From Dehalococcoidia bacterium (lineage in GTDB: Bacteria; Chloroflexota; Dehalococcoidia; Dehalococcoidales; UBA1222), in assembly GCA_009779655.1 (NCBI GenBank), contig WRDV01000067.1, positions 1-5,678 of the forward strand: a DNA stretch of 5,678 bases, given 5' to 3'. Under the pieces are notes generated by a model that did no database searches, was not told the DNA's origin, and saw only the letters and a list, made by a program, of their open reading frames with translations. Shown here piece after piece: positions 5,521 through 5,678 of the stretch. The number at the start of each line of letters is the position of its first letter. The first letter of the stretch is position 1. The translations under genes were made by a program, and so were the position numbers.

Positions 5521-5549
5521 TTGACATGTGAGCTTAAAGCTGGTAACTT
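5521..5549 (+). promoter_or_regulatory. Sigma-A-type promoter for the rightward partial gene
   Basis: TTGACA (5521-5526, perfect -35) and TAACTT (5544-5549) are 17 bases apart, and TGG just before the -10 adds an extended -10 element. The predicted start near 5556 lies about 19 bases before the ATG at 5575. It is back to back with the leftward promoter at 5469-5497, so the two could be controlled together. Confidence 0.6.
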
Positions 5550-5574
5550 TATTATTCGGAACGTTGAGTAATTT

Positions 5575-5678
5575 ATGTCAAACAATATCGTTACTATTGC
5601 CGCTGTTTTTGCAGTAGGTTTGCTTTGCGGGGCATTTTTCGTATGGCTTAACTCACGCCGGCGCAATAAGCAGCAAGA
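5575..5678 (+). CDS. N-terminus of a membrane-anchored protein (cut by window edge)
   Basis: From ATG 5575 the frame stays open to the end of the window, giving 34 residues. Residues about 4-25 form one membrane span (NIVTIAAVFAVGLLCGAFFV), followed by a basic stretch NSRRRNKQQ. A short N-terminal anchor followed by a charged, possibly coiled-coil region is seen in RmuC (DNA recombination protein) and RNase Y, among others, so either is possible; the fragment is too short to decide. The promoter at 5521-5549 points at it. The ribosome binding site is weak (TTGAG about nine bases upstream). Confidence 0.6.
   Translation, partial: MSNNIVTIAAVFAVGLLCGAFFVWLNSRRRNKQQ

Noticed and set aside
5339..5666. 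Two 62-codon minus-strand ORFs around the divergent promoters
   Set aside because: One overlaps the membrane protein in a different frame, and the other covers the promoters and the start of the rightward gene; neither has a ribosome binding site or a protein-like pattern.

Overview
The window looks like a chromosomal segment of a Firmicutes-type bacterium, probably from the Clostridia. The reasons are an Mbeg1-like (DUF2974) hydrolase, a fused ThiD2-ThiE protein, Gram-positive-style short genes packed on one strand, and moderate to low GC with AT-rich spacers. This placement is inference from gene families; no marker RNA is present.

Layout. Bases 1-116 (+) are the C-terminal end of an IS630-family transposase cut by the window edge. 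Facing it is a glyoxalase-II-like metallo-beta-lactamase-fold hydrolase (221-835, -), with an extended -10 promoter candidate and a tiny upstream ORF that overlaps its start by ATGA. An AT-rich spacer follows. Next comes a compact minus-strand cluster, read in the order rnhB (RNase HII, 3607-4266), thiD2-thiE-like (2517-3554), Mbeg1-like alpha/beta hydrolase (1332-2507) and a 51-residue single-span membrane protein (1156-1311). The gaps are about 52, 9 and 20 bases, so these four are probably one transcript.

Upstream of rnhB are about 610 bases without an intact gene (4267-4878). This stretch holds an inverted repeat, several short coding-like fragments (one resembling an IS3-type OrfA start, one possibly the tail of an rbgA/ylqF gene, and a 49-residue ORF) and a palindrome. 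It reads as eroded DNA. Beyond it is a two-span membrane protein of unknown function (4879-5439, -) with a good promoter and ribosome binding site. It is divergent from the start of a membrane-anchored protein (5575-5678, +) that runs off the window.

How they work together. RNase HII removes ribonucleotides from DNA. The fused thiamine protein would act in thiamine phosphate formation. The Mbeg1-like protein is a predicted lipase-like enzyme. These do not form an obvious single pathway, and their grouping is probably operonic convenience. The points most worth a second look are the loss of several canonical active-site motifs in the ThiE domain, the easily missed 51-residue membrane protein, and the decayed region upstream of rnhB. 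I see no CRISPR array, tRNA, rRNA, riboswitch or convincing new defence system.
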